64,000 nt of DNA from Xaviernesmea oryzae (GCF_900109605.1 NZ_FOAM01000018.1:51244-115243), one strand, 5' to 3'; counted from the stretch's first letter, positions 33,559 through 42,593 are shown. Numbers and translations: made by a program. Notes: generated by a model from the letters alone, not told the origin.

Positions 33559-36500
33559 GCTCGGCGGCGCAAGAGCGCCTGTCCGGGACACGCACCTCCG
33601 GCTTCTTCGCCTTCTTCATCGATCACCCTGTCGCCACCTTCCTGATCATGCTCGGCATTTTCGTGATCGGGGCCATCGCCTATCCCTTGCTGCCGGTTTC
33701 GGCCCTGCCGCAGATCGACTTTCCGACCATTCAGATCGAAGCAAGCCTGCCCGGTGCCGCGCCGGAGACCATGGCATCGAGCGTCGCCCAGCCCATCGAG
33801 CAGGCACTGTCGCGCGTCAGCGGCATCACCGAGATGACCTCGAACAGCTCGCTCGGCACCAGCTCGATCACCGTGCAGTTCGCGCTGGATCAGGACATTC
33901 AGGCGGCGGCGAGCGATGTGCAGACGGCGATCAGCGAAGCTTCGGGCTCGCTGCCGAAGGACATGCCGTCCGCGCCGCGGGTGCGTAAGGTCAATCCGGC
34001 GGATGCGCCGGTCATGCAGCTCTCGGCCACCTCGGAGCTGCTCACCCTGCCGGAGCTGGACGAATATATCGAGCGCAACGTCGCCACCAAGATCGGCCAG
34101 GTTTCGGGTGTCGCCTATGTCAATATTGGCGGCAAGCAGAAGCCGGCGATCCGCATCGCCGTGGATCCCGGCCGCCTGGCGCAGGCCGATGTAACGCTGG
34201 AGGATGTGCGCACGGCCATCGGTTATCTTAGCCTCAGCGCGCCCAAGGGCAATATTGACGACCCCACCCGCACCTTTCCCATCACCACCAACGACCAGAT
34301 CACCTCCTCGGCCGAATGGAACGATGCGGTGATCGCCTATCGCAATGGCGGGCCCGTGCGCATCCGCGATATCGGCCGCGCGGTCGATGGCGCCGAAGAC
34401 GCCAAGATGGCGCATTGGACCAATGGCCAGCGCGGCATCGCGCTCGACGTCTTCCGCCAGCCGGGGGCCAATGTCATCCAGGTCGTCAACGCCATCAAGA
34501 GCCAGCTGCCGGCCTTGCAAGCCTCGCTGCCGCCATCGATCAAGCTGGAGCTGGTGACCGACCGCACCACGACGATCCGCGCGTCGGTGGAGGATGTGCA
34601 GTTCACGCTCGTGCTGACCATCGGCTTGGTCGTGCTGGTGATCTTCCTGTTCCTGCGCAATGTCAGGGCAACACTGATCCCCGCGCTCACCCTGCCGATC
34701 GCGCTGGTCGGCGCGCTGGCGCCCATGTGGCTGCTCGGCTTCAGCCTCGACAATCTCTCGCTGATGGCGCTGGTGGTGGCGGTCGGCTTCGTCGTCGACG
34801 ACGCCATCGTCATGCTGGAAAACATCACCCGCCATATCGAGGAGGGGCTTTCGCCGCTCGAAGCCGCGCGCAAGGGTGCAAGCGAGATCGGCTTCACCAT
34901 CGTCTCGATCAGCCTGTCGCTGATTGCCGTGCTCATTCCCATTCTGATGATGGGCGGCATTGTCGGCCGGCTGTTCCGCGAATTCGCGCTGACGCTGACG
35001 CTGACGATCGTCATCTCCGCCTTCGTCTCGCTGACGCTGACGCCGATGCTCGCCGCGCGATTCATCCGCCCGATCCCAAAAGAGGCGCATGGCCGGCTCT
35101 ATCGCGCCGGGGAAGCCTTCTTCGACGGGCTCTTGAACCTCTATGCCCGAACGCTGACGCCGGCCATCCGCCACCGCTATGTGACGCTCGCGATCTTCCT
35201 CGCCACCGTCGGGCTGACGGCCTATCTCTTCGTGACGATCCCCAAAGGCTTCTTTCCCGAGCAGGATACCGGCTTCATCGCCGGCCTCTCGCAAGCGTCA
35301 CCTGACATTTCCTACAGCGAGATGGCCAAGCTGCAGGAAAAGGTCAGCGCCATCATCCTGCGCGATCCCGCCGTCTACAGCGTCTTCATGGATATCGGCG
35401 GCGGCAATGGCGGCAATGCCATGAACCAGGGCCATATCAACATCACGCTCAAGCCGCGCGGCGAGCGCGATGCCAGCGCCCGCGAGGTGATCGACCGGCT
35501 GGGAACCGCGCTCAACGAACAGCAGGGGATCAAGCTGTTCATGCAATCGGCCCAAGACATCAATATCGGCGCGCGGCCGGCGAAAACCCAATATCAATAT
35601 ACGCTGCAGGACGGTAACATCGCCGAGCTCGCCACCTGGTCCACCAAGATCACCGAGGCGCTGCAAGCCATGCCGGAACTGCGCGATGTCGGCAGCGACC
35701 GCCAGGCCGAAGCGCCGAACCTGACGATCCAAATCGACCGCGCCGCAGCCAGCCTCTATGGCGTGCTGCCGGCCACCATCGACGAAACGCTCTACGACGC
35801 CTTCGGCCAGCGCCAGGTGGCCTCCTATTCGACGCAGACCGACACGTTCCACGTCGTTCTGGAAGTGCTGCCCAACCTGCAGCGGGATATTTCGACGCTC
35901 GACCGTCTTTCCGTGCGCGCCTCCAACGGAACGCTGGTGCCGCTTTCGGTGGTCGCGAAATGGTCGACCAGTGGCGTCTCCCCCGTCTCCATCGCCCATC
36001 AGGGCCAGTCGCCGGCGGTGACGATCTCCTTCAATCTCGCGCCTTCGGTGGCGCTGGGCGAGGCGACCAAGGCCATCGAAGCCACCGTTGCCGGCCTGCA
36101 TCCGCCGGCCTCGCTGCAGGCAAGCTTTTCCGGCAGCGCCAAGGCCTTCCAGGAATCGCTCTCCACCGTGCCGCTCCTGATCCTCGCCTCGCTCTTCGTC
36201 GTCTATCTCATTCTCGGCGTGCTTTATGAGAGCCTGATCCACCCGCTGACCATCCTCTCCACCCTGCCCTCTGCCGGGCTCGGGGCGCTGGCCGCGCTCG
36301 ATTGGGCCGGCTTCGATTTCGGGCTGGTCGGGATGATCGGCGTCATCCTCTTGATCGGCATCGTCAAGAAGAACGGCATCATGCTGGTGGATTTCGCCAT
36401 TCAGGCGGAAAAGGAGGGGATGAGCAGCGAGGACGCCATCGTCAAGGCGGCGCATCTGCGCTTCCGCCCGATCCTGATGACGACCATGGCGGCACTGCTC

Positions 36501-36695
36501 GGCGGCATCCCCCTTGCCATCGGCCACGGCGCCGGCTCGGAACTGCGCCAGCCGCTGGGCTATGCCATCGTCGGCGGATTGATCGTCAGCCAGATCCTGA
36601 CGCTTTACACGACGCCGGTGATCTATCTGCTGCTCGACAGGCTGCGCCCGCGCCAGGCGAAAGAGGCAAGTGAACCGGTCGGGGCAGTGCTTTAG
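33555..36695 (+). CDS. RND multidrug efflux pump, HAE1 (AcrB/MdtB) family
   Basis: The protein has 1046 residues and the standard RND layout: TM1 (ATFLIMLGIFVIGAIAYPLLPV), a periplasmic porter/docking loop, TM2-6, a second loop and TM8-12. Proton-relay residues are visible as VVDDAIVMLENI with Asp415-Asp416, and a lysine in TM10 (IGIVKKNGIMLVDFAI). Asp pairs in TM4 mark the HAE1 group, which exports hydrophobic drugs and detergents rather than metals. It is translationally coupled to the adaptor. Regulation is not evident; no TetR or two-component gene flanks it. Confidence 0.95.
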   Translation: MSSAAQERLSGTRTSGFFAFFIDHPVATFLIMLGIFVIGAIAYPLLPVSALPQIDFPTIQIEASLPGAAPETMASSVAQPIEQALSRVSGITEMTSNSSLGTSSITVQFALDQDIQAAASDVQTAISEASGSLPKDMPSAPRVRKVNPADAPVMQLSATSELLTLPELDEYIERNVATKIGQVSGVAYVNIGGKQKPAIRIAVDPGRLAQADVTLEDVRTAIGYLSLSAPKGNIDDPTRTFPITTNDQITSSAEWNDAVIAYRNGGPVRIRDIGRAVDGAEDAKMAHWTNGQRGIALDVFRQPGANVIQVVNAIKSQLPALQASLPPSIKLELVTDRTTTIRASVEDVQFTLVLTIGLVVLVIFLFLRNVRATLIPALTLPIALVGALAPMWLLGFSLDNLSLMALVVAVGFVVDDAIVMLENITRHIEEGLSPLEAARKGASEIGFTIVSISLSLIAVLIPILMMGGIVGRLFREFALTLTLTIVISAFVSLTLTPMLAARFIRPIPKEAHGRLYRAGEAFFDGLLNLYARTLTPAIRHRYVTLAIFLATVGLTAYLFVTIPKGFFPEQDTGFIAGLSQASPDISYSEMAKLQEKVSAIILRDPAVYSVFMDIGGGNGGNAMNQGHINITLKPRGERDASAREVIDRLGTALNEQQGIKLFMQSAQDINIGARPAKTQYQYTLQDGNIAELATWSTKITEALQAMPELRDVGSDRQAEAPNLTIQIDRAAASLYGVLPATIDETLYDAFGQRQVASYSTQTDTFHVVLEVLPNLQRDISTLDRLSVRASNGTLVPLSVVAKWSTSGVSPVSIAHQGQSPAVTISFNLAPSVALGEATKAIEATVAGLHPPASLQASFSGSAKAFQESLSTVPLLILASLFVVYLILGVLYESLIHPLTILSTLPSAGLGALAALDWAGFDFGLVGMIGVILLIGIVKKNGIMLVDFAIQAEKEGMSSEDAIVKAAHLRFRPILMTTMAALLGGIPLAIGHGAGSELRQPLGYAIVGGLIVSQILTLYTTPVIYLLLDRLRPRQAKEASEPVGAVL

Positions 36696-36753
36696 CGCAT
36701 TGGCCAGGTGGGTGTTCACGGAACACGACACAAACGATTTTTGGGTTTGGCGG

Positions 36754-36800
36754 CCCCCTCATCCGCCTGCCGGCACCTTCTCCCCCATGGGGAGAAGAGA
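36754..36800 (+). repeat. Rhizobial palindromic intergenic repeat (RIME-type), copy A
   Basis: The copy begins CCCCCTCATCCGCCTGCCGG and ends in the hairpin CTTCTCCCC-CAT-GGGGAGAAG (36777-36797). This wording matches the widespread repeat of Rhizobium, Sinorhizobium and Agrobacterium intergenic regions, known as RIME-type elements. It starts 59 bases after the RND pump stop and could fold in the mRNA. It is inverted relative to copy B. Confidence 0.75.
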
Positions 36801-36850
36801 CCGAGGCGAGAACGCAGCGCCACACTCGAGCGTTGGTAAAAAAAGGATAT

Positions 36851-36872
36851 ATCCGGCTTCGTGGCGCCGGAT
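36851..36872. repeat. Hairpin between the two RIME-type copies
   Basis: ATCCGGC (36851-36857) and GCCGGAT (36866-36872) form a 7-base-pair stem with an 8-base loop, centred between the two inverted RIME copies. It follows an A-rich run (36839-36844). The 373-base spacer 36696-37068 therefore consists of nested inverted repeats and a terminator, with no gene. Confidence 0.55.
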
Positions 36873-36896
36873 GTAGCATAGAACGGCGCCGCGATG

Positions 36897-36947
36897 TCTC
36901 TTCTCCCCATCGGGGAGAAGGTGGCCCGAAGGGTCGGATGAGGGGGG
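36897..36947 (-). repeat. Rhizobial palindromic intergenic repeat (RIME-type), copy B
   Basis: Read on the minus strand the copy gives CCCCCCTCATCCGACCCTTC, then GGGCCACCTTCTCCCC and the hairpin arm GGGGAGAAG (hairpin 36900-36920). It is the commoner variant of the same element as copy A, in opposite orientation, so transcripts through the spacer could pair the two copies into a long stem. Confidence 0.75.
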
Positions 36948-37016
36948 TGCCAAGCCCTCAACGCCCTGCGCCTTGTATTGTATTTCCTGTTTTCGGTCCG
37001 ACCCTCTCCAAACGAA

Positions 37017-37052
37017 AACGACCCGCCGAAACCTTTGTCTCGGCGGGTCGTT
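37017..37052 (-). terminator. Rho-independent terminator after the LivJ-like gene
   Basis: A perfect 13-base-pair stem (37017-37029 with 37040-37052) encloses a 10-base loop. On the minus strand the stem is followed by TTTCGTTT, and the first arm itself ends in TT. It lies 17 bases past the stop of the binding-protein gene. Confidence 0.88.
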
Positions 37053-37068
37053 CTGCGTGCGTCAATCC

Positions 37069-38181
37069 TTACTGCTTGATCGGCGCATAGGCGCCGTTGC
37101 TCCAGCGGTTGATGTCGTAGCTGGCATTCTTCAGGTCGCCCTTCTCGTCGAAGGTGACGGAGCCGACGACGGTGTCGACCGGCTTGCCGTCCTTCAGCGC
37201 TGCGGCCACCTTGCTCGGATCGTCGGAGCCGGCGCGCTCGATGCCCTGGGCAAAAGCCTGGATGACGGCATAGGAGAACAGGGTGAAGCCTTCGGGCTGG
37301 AACCCCTTGGCCTTGATCTTGTCGACAGCCTGCTTGGCTTCCGGCTTGCCCTGCGGATCGGACGGGAAGACGAACATCGTGCCTTCGCCGGCCGGGCCTG
37401 CCACCTGCCAGAACTCCGGCGAGGCGATGGAATCGGGCATGATCAGCTGGAACTTCAGGCTCTGCTCGAACGACTGGCGCAGGATCAGGCCGGCCTCGGG
37501 ATGATAGCCGCCGAAATAGACGACATCGATCTTGGCGTCCTTCAGCTTGGTGACCAGCGCATTGTAGTCCTTCTCGCCGGCATTGATGCCTTCATAGACC
37601 ACTTCCTTGAGGCCATTGGCATTCATGGTCGAGCGCACGGCGTCGGCGATGCCCTTGCCATAGGCGGTCTTGTCATGCAGCACGGCAACATTCTTGCCGG
37701 CATATTGCTTGGCGATCCAAGGGCCGATGAAAGCGCCCTGGGCGTCGTCGCGGGTGTAAAGGCGCATGATGTTGGCCCAGCCCTTGGCCGCCGCATCATC
37801 CGTCAGCGCCGGGTTTGACGAGGCCGGGGTCATCATCAGCGTGCCGTTTTCGGCATAGACAGCCGAGGCAGGGATGCTAGACCCCGAGCAGGCATGGCCG
37901 TCGACGAACTGGATGCCGCTGGCGGCAATGCGGTTGGCGACGGAGACCGCCTGCTTCGGGTCGCACTGGTCGTCCTCGAACTGCAGCGCGATCTTGCGGC
38001 CGAGAATGCCGCCCTTTTCGTTGATCGCATCGGCGGCGGCCTGCGCGCCCTGCTTGAACTGATCGCCGATGGTGGCAAGCGGGCCAGTGAGCGGCCCGGC
38101 CACGGCAAAGCGGATGTCCTCCGCCTGGGCGACGCCCGCCATCAGGAGGCCGATGGCCGCCGCTGTCAAAAATGTCCTCAT
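37069..38181 (-). CDS. Branched-chain amino acid-type substrate-binding protein (LivJ-like)
   Basis: The protein has 370 residues. A signal peptide MRTFLTAAAIGLLMAGVAQA|ED is followed by a type I periplasmic-binding fold: IRFAVAGPLTGPLATIGDQFKQGAQAAADAINEKGGILGRKIALQFEDDQCDPKQAVSVANRI, GHACSGSSIPASAVYAENGTLMMTPASSNPALT, VAVLHDKTAYGKGIADAVR, DVVYFGGYHPEAGLILRQ. These are strong LivJ/LivK features. No livHMGF genes are adjacent; it is monocistronic with its own terminator and must feed a transporter encoded elsewhere. ATG 38181 has AGGA eight bases upstream. Confidence 0.93.
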   Translation of the reverse strand: MRTFLTAAAIGLLMAGVAQAEDIRFAVAGPLTGPLATIGDQFKQGAQAAADAINEKGGILGRKIALQFEDDQCDPKQAVSVANRIAASGIQFVDGHACSGSSIPASAVYAENGTLMMTPASSNPALTDDAAAKGWANIMRLYTRDDAQGAFIGPWIAKQYAGKNVAVLHDKTAYGKGIADAVRSTMNANGLKEVVYEGINAGEKDYNALVTKLKDAKIDVVYFGGYHPEAGLILRQSFEQSLKFQLIMPDSIASPEFWQVAGPAGEGTMFVFPSDPQGKPEAKQAVDKIKAKGFQPEGFTLFSYAVIQAFAQGIERAGSDDPSKVAAALKDGKPVDTVVGSVTFDEKGDLKNASYDINRWSNGAYAPIKQ

Positions 38182-38552
38182 CTCGTGCTTCCTCATCTGA
38201 TGCGCGCCGGCGCCGGGTGACGAACACCTCTTGACCTGACCGCGCGCTCCCATCCACGCCTCGCCCGCAAGCCTGTCCGCCGGTCTTTGCCTGGCGGGCG
38301 GGCTGATCTCACCGCATATCACATGTACGACAAGGGTCTGACGGGCGATGCCTGTTCACATGCCATGCCAGCAACGCTCTGCAAAGAGGCCGCCGCGCCA
38401 TTTGCAGCCTGGCGCCCCTCTCTCGGTCACATCTATGGGCGGGAGGCGCTGGCGCAGCTGACCGAGAATGATAGTCGGTCTGATGCTTCAGACTCCCTGT
38501 TTTTGCATCGGAATTTTTCCGGGAACCGGTCCCAACTTTCCAGTCCGGTGCT
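38182..38552. other. Spacer between LivJ-like and RpiR genes
   Basis: The 371 bases must hold the promoter of the LivJ-like gene, given that this gene is monocistronic. I see no convincing ORF or clear promoter hexamers. A near-palindrome GGGAACCGGTCCC lies at 38520-38532, just past the RpiR stop, without a T-run. Confidence 0.35.
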
Positions 38553-39401
38553 CTAATCGGCATAAGCGCCGAACAAGTCCTGCGACACGGAAATCCGGTC
38601 CACATGCGCCTTGCCACGCTCGCCCAGCGCCAGGATCACGTCCTGGATCAAGAGGGTCAGCGCGAAATGAATGCCGACGGGCATGCCGAGGAAATAATAG
38701 GATTCGCTCGGGAAGATCAGCGCCTTCTCCCCCGACCTGCCGAGCCAGGGACACTGCTCGTCGCAGAAGACCACGACCTCCGCCCCCTGCCCCCGCGCCG
38801 CCTCGGCAAGCCGCGGGCCGTTTGCGCCGTAGCGGAAGGTATCGATGATGATGAGAAGCTTGGAACGGGCGCTCGACGCGAAAAATTCGCCATAGACGCC
38901 ATCCGACCCATCGAGAATGACGACATCGTTGCGCAGATAGCGCAGCCGCATGCCGAAACCGCTCGCCAGATAGTGCATGGTCTGAAGACCAATGGCGAAG
39001 ACCATGTCGCTCTCGGCGACCAACCGGACCACCTCGCGCCACAGCGCCGTCTTACGATGGTCCAGCGCCTTGTCGATGCCCTGCAGCGCCACGTTGTGAT
39101 CGCTCGACAGGTCGCGCGCGGCGACCGACTGGCTGAAATCCTCGTAGCGATTGTCGATCCTGCTGGCGCCGCCGAAGAGATCGGCGCGGGCGCGGCTGCG
39201 CACTTCGAACGAACTTTCATACCCCAGCTTCTTGAAGAAGCGGCTGACCGTCATGGGACTGACGTCAAGCGTCTTGGCGATCTCGGCGCTGGATTCGATG
39301 GCTGCGGCCTCGGGTCGGGTCAGCAGATAGGCTGCGATTCGCTGCTCCAGCTTGGTCAGCGCCCCTCCCGCCGAGGCAATGGCCGTCGCAAGGTCCGTCA
39401 T
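38553..39401 (-). CDS. RpiR/MurR-family transcriptional regulator (HTH + SIS)
   Basis: The protein has 282 residues. An N-terminal HTH_6 domain (LTKLEQRIAAYLLTRPEAAAIESSAEIAKTLDVSPMTVSRFFKKLGYESSFEVR, about 15-70) is joined to a C-terminal SIS domain (SDMVFAIGLQTMHYLASGFGMRLRYL, LLIIIDTFRYGANGPRLAEAARGQGAEVVVFCDEQ). SIS domains in this family bind phosphosugars such as MurNAc-6-P. The gene is divergent from a complete dipeptide-type importer at 39870 and probably controls it. That pairing of a sugar-phosphate sensor with a peptide-type transporter hints at a glycosylated or sugar-derived ligand. The ATG follows GGGAGG. Confidence 0.9.
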   Translation of the reverse strand: MTDLATAIASAGGALTKLEQRIAAYLLTRPEAAAIESSAEIAKTLDVSPMTVSRFFKKLGYESSFEVRSRARADLFGGASRIDNRYEDFSQSVAARDLSSDHNVALQGIDKALDHRKTALWREVVRLVAESDMVFAIGLQTMHYLASGFGMRLRYLRNDVVILDGSDGVYGEFFASSARSKLLIIIDTFRYGANGPRLAEAARGQGAEVVVFCDEQCPWLGRSGEKALIFPSESYYFLGMPVGIHFALTLLIQDVILALGERGKAHVDRISVSQDLFGAYAD

Positions 39402-39577
39402 GAAAGGCGCCTCCCATCTCGTATCTTGTCATGCATCTGCCCCTCCCCCGCGCGCTGCATGGCCGAATGTTACGATGATATCAATTGTTATGCATCAGAT
39501 ATCGTTCCAGAAAAACAGGAAATTCGTGCCCGTTTGCGCACGCACTGCGGCTAGCTGTTACAAGACAATCTTCTTTG

Positions 39578-39606
39578 TTGACGCGACGCGCAAGATCAAT
39601 TTTACT
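39578..39606 (+). promoter_or_regulatory. Sigma70-like promoter for the first dipeptide-type importer
   Basis: TTGACG (39578-39583), a 17-base spacer and TTTACT (39601-39606) make the best sigma70-like promoter seen in the window. Transcription would start near 39613, giving a leader of about 255 bases before the binding-protein ATG at 39870. The rest of the 468-base divergent spacer (39402-39869) holds two GATATC words near 39479 and 39499 and the small ORF at 39642. Confidence 0.6.
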
Positions 39607-39641
39607 CAGCGCGAAAACATAAGAAAGCTAAGGGAACAACG

Positions 39642-39677
39642 ATGCGTCATTGCCAGACAGAGGCCTGCATAGGCTGA
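39642..39677 (+). CDS. Possible 11-residue leader ORF
   Basis: The ORF is ATG to TGA, 11 codons, with AAGGGA six bases upstream, lying about 30 bases after the predicted transcription start of the importer operon. The peptide reads MRHCQTEACIG, with two cysteines. A second small ORF (39685-39774, 29 codons, preceded by GAGGCGAAC) follows 7 bases later. Short translated ORFs in a long leader could serve attenuation. This is weak evidence; the ORFs may be fortuitous. Confidence 0.3.
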   Translation: MRHCQTEACIG

Positions 39678-39869
39678 GGCGAACATGGACCATCCACTGC
39701 CGTCAAATCACCAGCCTGCCGAGATCCTACGTTCTCAGGGCGCGGATGCTTGGCGCAGGGGATACAGCCTTTGACTGCCGTGAAAACTGGCCGGGCCTTC
39801 GACGCAGCCCTTGGCACATCCACGTCTGATATCTAACCGTCATAAAAATAGAACCTAAGGGGAATGACC

Positions 39870-41507
39870 ATGACCATTCAGATCACCAAAACCTTCTCCC
39901 TGCTTCTTGCCGGCGCCGCCCTGGCAAGCCTCGTCGCCGTCCAGCCGGTTCTCGCGGCCTCTCCGCCGGATACGTTGGTCGAGGGTTTTGCTTTCGACGA
40001 CATCATCTCCGTCGATCCGGGCGAAGCCTTTGAGCTGTCGACCGCCGAAATCACCGGCAATTGCTACAGCATGCTGGTGCGCCTCAACCCCGACAAGACC
40101 TCGGAGGTCGTCAACGAGCTGGCCGAAAGCTGGTCGGTTTCGGATGACAAGCTAACCTATACGTTCAAGCTGAAGCCGGGCCTCAAATTCGCGTCGGGCA
40201 ATCCGATCACGGCCGAGGACGTCGCCTTCTCGATGGAGCGCGCGGTCAAGCTCGACAAGTCCCCGGCCTTTCTTCTGACCCAGTTCGGCCTGACGGGCGA
40301 CAACGTCACGGAAAAGGCCAAGGCCGTCGATCCCACGACGTTCACGCTCACGGTGGACAAGCCTTACGCACCGAGCTTCGTGCTGAACGTTCTGACTGCC
40401 ACCGTCGCCGCCGTGGTCGACAAGAAGCTGGTCATGTCCAAGGCCAAGCCGGTCACACCGACCGACAAGTACAAGTACGACACCGATTTCGGCAACGACT
40501 TCCTGAAGACCGGCTATGCCGGCTCCGGCCCTTACAAGGTTGTCGCCTGGAAGGCCAACGAGGCCGTGGTTCTGGAAGCCAATCCGAACTATTTCGGCGA
40601 AAAGCCGAAGCTCAAGCGCGTCATCTATCGCTACATGAAGGAAAGCGCGAGCCAGCGCCTGGCGCTGGAAAAGGGCGATATCGACGTTGCCCGCAATCTC
40701 GAGCCCGGCGACATGGAATCCGTGTCGAAGAAGGAAGGGCTGAAGGTAACCTCCGCGCCGAAGGGCACGGTCTATTTCATCAGCCTCAATCAGAAGAATG
40801 CCGATCTCGCCAAGCCGGAAGTGCGCGAAGCGTTCAAGTATCTGGTCGACTATGACGCCATCGGCGAGACGCTGATCAAGGGTGTCGGCACCATTCACCA
40901 GACGTTCCTGCCGACTGGGCAGCTGGGCGCCATTGAGGACAAGCCCTATAAGCTCGACGTTGCCAAGGCCAAGGAGCTGCTGGCCAAGGCCGGCTTCAAG
41001 GATGGCCTCAGCGTCACCTTCGACGTGCGCAACATCCAGCCGGTCACCGGCATTGCCGAAAGCTTCCAGCAGACGGCGGCACAGGCCGGCGTGAAGGTCG
41101 AAATCATCCCCGGCGATGGCAAGCAGACGCTGACCAAGTTCCGCGCCCGCAAGCATGATCTCTATATCGGCCAGTGGGGCTCGGACTATTTCGATCCGAA
41201 CTCCAATGCCGAAACCTTCACCTCCAACACCGACAATTCCGACGACAGCAAGAACAAGACGCTCGCCTGGCGCAACGCCTGGGACGTTCCGGAGCTGACC
41301 AAGGAAACCCAGTCGGCCTTGCTGGAGCCGGATTCGGCCAAGCGCGCGGCGATCTATGAAGACCTGCAGAAGAAGGTTCTGGCCGACAGCCCCTTCGTCA
41401 TCATCTACCAGCAGGTCGAAGTCGCCGGCTATTCGGACAAGGTGAAGAACTTCAAGCTGGGGCCGAGCTTCGACACCAACTTCGTCTACACGGTGTCCAA
41501 GGACTGA
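39870..41507 (+). CDS. Dipeptide/oligopeptide-type ABC substrate-binding protein (family 5)
   Basis: The protein has 545 residues. A signal peptide ends ...VQPVLA|ASPP (about 29). Family 5 motifs are YTFKLKPGLKFASGNPITAEDVAFSMERA, AGSGPYKVVAWKANEAVVLEANPNYFG, and late DLYIGQWGSDYFDPNSNAETF. It is a DppA-like periplasmic receptor. Two ATGs are close; 39870 gives AAGGGGA a six-base spacing and is preferred over 39864. It is the first gene of a five-gene importer (39870-45095), divergent from the RpiR regulator. The ligand could be a peptide, opine or glycoside; family 5 specificity is not predictable. Confidence 0.93.
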   Translation: MTIQITKTFSLLLAGAALASLVAVQPVLAASPPDTLVEGFAFDDIISVDPGEAFELSTAEITGNCYSMLVRLNPDKTSEVVNELAESWSVSDDKLTYTFKLKPGLKFASGNPITAEDVAFSMERAVKLDKSPAFLLTQFGLTGDNVTEKAKAVDPTTFTLTVDKPYAPSFVLNVLTATVAAVVDKKLVMSKAKPVTPTDKYKYDTDFGNDFLKTGYAGSGPYKVVAWKANEAVVLEANPNYFGEKPKLKRVIYRYMKESASQRLALEKGDIDVARNLEPGDMESVSKKEGLKVTSAPKGTVYFISLNQKNADLAKPEVREAFKYLVDYDAIGETLIKGVGTIHQTFLPTGQLGAIEDKPYKLDVAKAKELLAKAGFKDGLSVTFDVRNIQPVTGIAESFQQTAAQAGVKVEIIPGDGKQTLTKFRARKHDLYIGQWGSDYFDPNSNAETFTSNTDNSDDSKNKTLAWRNAWDVPELTKETQSALLEPDSAKRAAIYEDLQKKVLADSPFVIIYQQVEVAGYSDKVKNFKLGPSFDTNFVYTVSKD

Positions 41508-41525
41508 TCCGGGAAAGCCGAGCCG

Positions 41526-42593
41526 ATGTCCATGACCGTGACGGCCTCAACTGCCGGGCGCAGACGCGCCCGGTCGACGAAGATCCTGTTTGATGTCGGC
41601 CGCTTCCTCGTGGTCCTCATCACCACCTATCTCGGTCTTCTGGCCGTTACTTTCTTCATCGGTCGCGTCATTCCGATCGATCCCGTGCTCGCCATCCTCG
41701 GCGACCGCGCGCCAGCCTCGGCCATTGCGCGGGTGCGCGCCGAAATGGGGCTCGACCTGCCGATCTGGCAGCAGTTCCTGATCTATATCCGCCAGATCCT
41801 CTCGGGCGATTTCGGCACCTCGGTACTGACGACCAATCCGGTTCTGACCGACATTGCCCGCGTCTTCCCCGCCACCCTGGAGCTTGCCACCTTCGGCACG
41901 CTGATCGGCACAATCGTCGGCATTCCGCTTGGGGTGCTGGCCGCCGTCAAGCGCGACACGCTGATAGACCAGGCCGTCCGGCTCATCGGGCTCATCGGCT
42001 ATTCCATCCCGATCTTCTGGCTGGCGCTGCTGTGCCTGCTGCTGTTCTACGGCAAGCTCGACTGGGTCGCTTTTCCCGGCCGGATCGACATCGCTTATGA
42101 ATACACCTTCACGCCGATCACGCAGCTCTTCCTGCTCGACGCGATCCTGCAACGAGAGTGGGACGTGGCGTGGGACGTGTTCCGCCATATCGTGCTGCCT
42201 GGCTGCCTGCTCGGCTATGTCTCGCTGGCCTATATCAGCCGGATGACCCGCTCGTTCATGCTGACCGAGCTGGGCCAGGAATATGTGGTGGCTGCGCGCG
42301 CCAAAGGCCTTTCGGAGCGCAGGATCATCTGGGCCCATGTGCTGCGCAACGCCGCTGTGCCGCTCGTTACCGTGATCGCGCTCTCCTATGCCGGCCTGCT
42401 GGAGGGCTCGGTACTGACGGAAACCGTGTTTTCTTGGCCGGGCGTTGGTCTGTACATCACCAATTCGCTGCAGAGCGCCGACATGAATGCGGTGCTCGGC
42501 GGCACGCTGGTGATCGGCTCGGCCTTTATCGCGCTCAATCTCCTGTCCGATCTGCTCTATCGCACACTCGATCCGAGGACCCGCGCCCGATGA
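41526..42593 (+). CDS. Dipeptide-type ABC transporter permease (DppB-like)
   Basis: The protein has 355 residues with about six transmembrane helices. The DppB pattern includes FIGRVIPIDPVLAILGDRAP, GLDLPIWQQFLIYIRQILSGDFGTS, and EAA loop VVAARAKGLSERRIIWAHVLRNAAVPLVTVIALSYAGLLEGSVLTETVFSWPGVGLYI. It pairs with the DppC-like permease to form the inner-membrane channel. It starts 18 bases after the binding-protein stop and overlaps the next gene by ATGA. Confidence 0.94.
   Translation: MSMTVTASTAGRRRARSTKILFDVGRFLVVLITTYLGLLAVTFFIGRVIPIDPVLAILGDRAPASAIARVRAEMGLDLPIWQQFLIYIRQILSGDFGTSVLTTNPVLTDIARVFPATLELATFGTLIGTIVGIPLGVLAAVKRDTLIDQAVRLIGLIGYSIPIFWLALLCLLLFYGKLDWVAFPGRIDIAYEYTFTPITQLFLLDAILQREWDVAWDVFRHIVLPGCLLGYVSLAYISRMTRSFMLTELGQEYVVAARAKGLSERRIIWAHVLRNAAVPLVTVIALSYAGLLEGSVLTETVFSWPGVGLYITNSLQSADMNAVLGGTLVIGSAFIALNLLSDLLYRTLDPRTRAR

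Noticed and set aside
33435..36731. Two long minus-strand ORFs opposite the RND pump gene.
   Set aside because: Low-complexity Arg/Asp/His-rich translations without family features. The pump on the plus strand is complete.
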